The notes under the pieces are model-generated. The model made no database searches. It was not told the DNA's origin and saw only the letters and a program-made list of their open reading frames with translations. A program made the position numbers and the translations under genes. A stretch of DNA of 6,946 bases from Thermoplasmata archaeon (GTDB taxonomy: Archaea > Thermoplasmatota > E2 > UBA202 > DSCA01), in the NCBI GenBank assembly GCA_021159125.1, contig JAGGSL010000002.1, positions 1 through 6,946 of the forward strand, read 5' to 3'. Of this stretch, positions 6,091 through 6,946 are shown piece after piece; position 1 is the stretch's first letter, and the number at the start of each line of letters is the position of its first letter.

Positions 6091-6470
6091 GAACTGTAAT
6101 ACTTGATACGAATGCGCTTATGATACCATACCAATCCGGGATAAACATAGAAAAGGAGATAACAAGATTGCTCGGCATATGCAGGATAATAGTTCCGAGT
6201 TCTGTTGTCGAGGAAATAGAGCGGCTGGCGAACGAAGACGGCGGAACGGGAAGAGCGGCAAAACTCGGTCTCAGCATCATAAAAAAGCGCGGTTTCCGAT
6301 TAATGGAAACTGAAAACAAGGGAGATGAGGGTGTTATTGAAACTGCGCTGAAAATGGAGGGGGCCATTGTCACAAATGATAAGGAATTGCAGAAAAGAGC
6401 GAAAGAGTTGAAACTGCCCATCATATACCCGAAGGGAGAAAACCGCCTTGTGCTGGAAGAAGCGCTGTAA
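6087..6470 (+). CDS. PIN-domain protein, Fcf1/Utp24-like
   Basis: This is a 127-residue single-domain PIN protein, the metal-dependent RNase fold. The acidic residues expected in the active site are present: Asp7 (LDTNAL), Glu43 (SVVEEIERL), Asp80 (KGDEGVI) and Asp98 (VTNDKEL). The pattern LDTNAL...VPSSVVEEIERL...TNDKEL...YPK resembles the archaeal group related to Fcf1/Utp24, the eukaryotic pre-rRNA nucleases, more than plasmid-type VapC toxins. No antitoxin-like gene precedes it; its partner is aIF2 gamma, with a 4-bp ATGA overlap and an internal GGTGA. A PIN gene after aIF2 gamma is, to my knowledge, a recurrent archaeal arrangement, so a role in rRNA maturation or translation quality control is the likely inference. 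It is the last gene of the operon, followed by a T-rich terminator. Confidence 0.9.
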   Translation: MRTVILDTNALMIPYQSGINIEKEITRLLGICRIIVPSSVVEEIERLANEDGGTGRAAKLGLSIIKKRGFRLMETENKGDEGVIETALKMEGAIVTNDKELQKRAKELKLPIIYPKGENRLVLEEAL

Positions 6471-6476
6471 ACAGAT

Positions 6477-6500
6477 AATTTTTTCCACAATTTTGTTTTT
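6477..6500 (+). terminator. T-rich terminator of the rps6e operon
   Basis: A run of six T (6479-6484) and a second T-rich run, TTTTGTTTTT (6491-6500), follow the PIN stop codon by 8-30 nt. Archaeal RNA polymerase terminates at such non-template T tracts without a hairpin. Confidence 0.5.
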
Positions 6501-6503
6501 ATC

Positions 6504-6523
6504 AATTGAATTGCAATTCAATT
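6504..6523. promoter_or_regulatory. Perfect 20-bp palindrome upstream of the leuS TATA box
   Basis: AATTGAATTGCAATTCAATT is identical to its own reverse complement. It ends 8 bp before the leuS TATA box and lies after the T tracts of the upstream operon. With no loop, it suits a dimeric DNA-binding protein better than an RNA hairpin. The position is that of an operator or activator site in archaeal promoters. The regulator is unknown. Confidence 0.5.
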
Positions 6524-6530
6524 CACAACT

Positions 6531-6540
6531 CTTATATAAA
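6531..6540 (+). promoter_or_regulatory. TATA box of leuS
   Basis: CTTATATAAA is centred about 26 bp before the ATG at 6562, so transcription should begin at the start codon and the mRNA should be leaderless. The CCTCC before the ATG is not a Shine-Dalgarno sequence, which fits. Confidence 0.68.
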
Positions 6541-6561
6541 TCGCCATAATATTGCCTCCTG

Positions 6562-6946
6562 ATGATAGATTTCACAGCAATGGGGGAGAAATGGCAGAAA
6601 CGGTGGTTTGAAGCCGGGCTCTATGAAGCGAAGAAAGAAGGAGATAAAAAATTCTTCATCCATTTTGCGTATCCTGGCATTTCCGGCTATCTGCATGTCG
6701 GGCACATGAGAGGTTTTGCTTATGCAGATATTATAGCCAGATATAAAAGAATGACAGGACACAGCGTTTGTTTTCCTGCCGGCTTCCATGCCTCCGGGCT
6801 GCCTGCAGTGAGTCTGGCTAAAAAGGTGGCAAGAAAAGATGCGGGCATTATGAAATATCTGAGGGAGAACGGATGCCCTGAGGATGTGATCGGCAAGTTA
6901 TCAGACCCCGTGGAGGTTGTGAAATACTTCAGCAAGGTTTATGTGG
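6562..6946 (+). CDS. leuS: Leucyl-tRNA synthetase, archaeal/eukaryotic type (5' part; cut by window end)
   Basis: This class I synthetase charges tRNA-Leu with leucine. Only the first 128 residues are in the window. The N-terminus MIDFTAMGEKWQKRWFEAGLY, together with the KKFFIHFAYP block, is typical of archaeal LeuRS. The class I HIGH motif is HVGH (45-48), followed by DIIARYKRMTGH (56-67). The block FPAGFHASGLP (71-81) corresponds to the LeuRS FPxGFHxTGTP region and argues against ValRS (GTDHA) or IleRS (GWDxHGLP). DPVEVVKYF (115-123) also matches the archaeal LeuRS pattern. ATG 6562 is chosen because the TATA box is 26 bp upstream; the second ATG (6580) would drop conserved residues. It is transcribed separately from the upstream operon. 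The editing domain, KMSKS loop and C-terminus are outside the window. Confidence 0.94.
   Translation, partial: MIDFTAMGEKWQKRWFEAGLYEAKKEGDKKFFIHFAYPGISGYLHVGHMRGFAYADIIARYKRMTGHSVCFPAGFHASGLPAVSLAKKVARKDAGIMKYLRENGCPEDVIGKLSDPVEVVKYFSKVYV

Noticed and set aside
6087..6470. PIN protein as a VapC toxin of a toxin-antitoxin pair
   Set aside because: There is no small antitoxin-like gene beside it; the neighbours are translation genes and the sequence looks Fcf1-like.
6065..6505. Minus-strand 146-codon ORF over the PIN gene
   Set aside because: The PIN gene has complete catalytic residues, a ribosome site and operon context; the antisense frame has none of these.

Overview
The window is archaeal chromosomal DNA. 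The evidence is a ribosomal protein S6e gene, the gamma subunit of archaeal/eukaryotic initiation factor 2 with a zinc knuckle, an archaeal/eukaryotic-type leucyl-tRNA synthetase, TATA boxes placed about 26-30 bp before start codons, and Shine-Dalgarno sites of the GGTGA type. The secreted proteins rich in PKD and Ig-like domains, together with moderate-to-low GC, fit a member of Thermoplasmatota or a related euryarchaeal lineage. That placement is an inference and cannot be refined from this sequence.

Layout. Positions 1-108 hold the edge of something unassigned, possibly the N-terminus of a leftward membrane protein. A lipoprotein follows (109-1443, +): an Ig-like domain, a PKD domain and a complete DNase I-like nuclease domain. 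Next is a small alpha/beta hydrolase (1485-2129, +) with its own TATA box. A small two-helix membrane protein candidate (2126-2389, -) converges on it and overlaps it by 4 bp. An AT-rich gap follows, then a 35-codon rightward ORF (2489-2596), then a large secreted leftward protein of PKD, OmpL47-type and Ig-like domains (2574-4016, -). A divergent promoter region separates that protein from a 66-residue tautomerase-fold protein (4194-4394, +).

The right third is a translation block. rps6e (4479-4886), aIF2 gamma (4873-6090) and a PIN-domain protein (6087-6470) overlap end to start and form one likely operon. It ends in a T-rich terminator at about 6477-6500. leuS starts at 6562 behind its own strong TATA box and a perfect 20-bp palindrome, and runs off the window.

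How the parts work together. The left half is cell-surface and scavenging biology: an anchored extracellular nuclease, a heavily sequon-decorated surface protein and a hydrolase. The right half is core translation. I found no sign of a mobile element, CRISPR array, tRNA or rRNA, and no multi-gene system that I would call undescribed. The most checkable oddities are the disulfide-less archaeal DNase I, the tautomerase lacking both canonical arginines, the palindrome at the leuS promoter, and the short ORF at 2489-2596.
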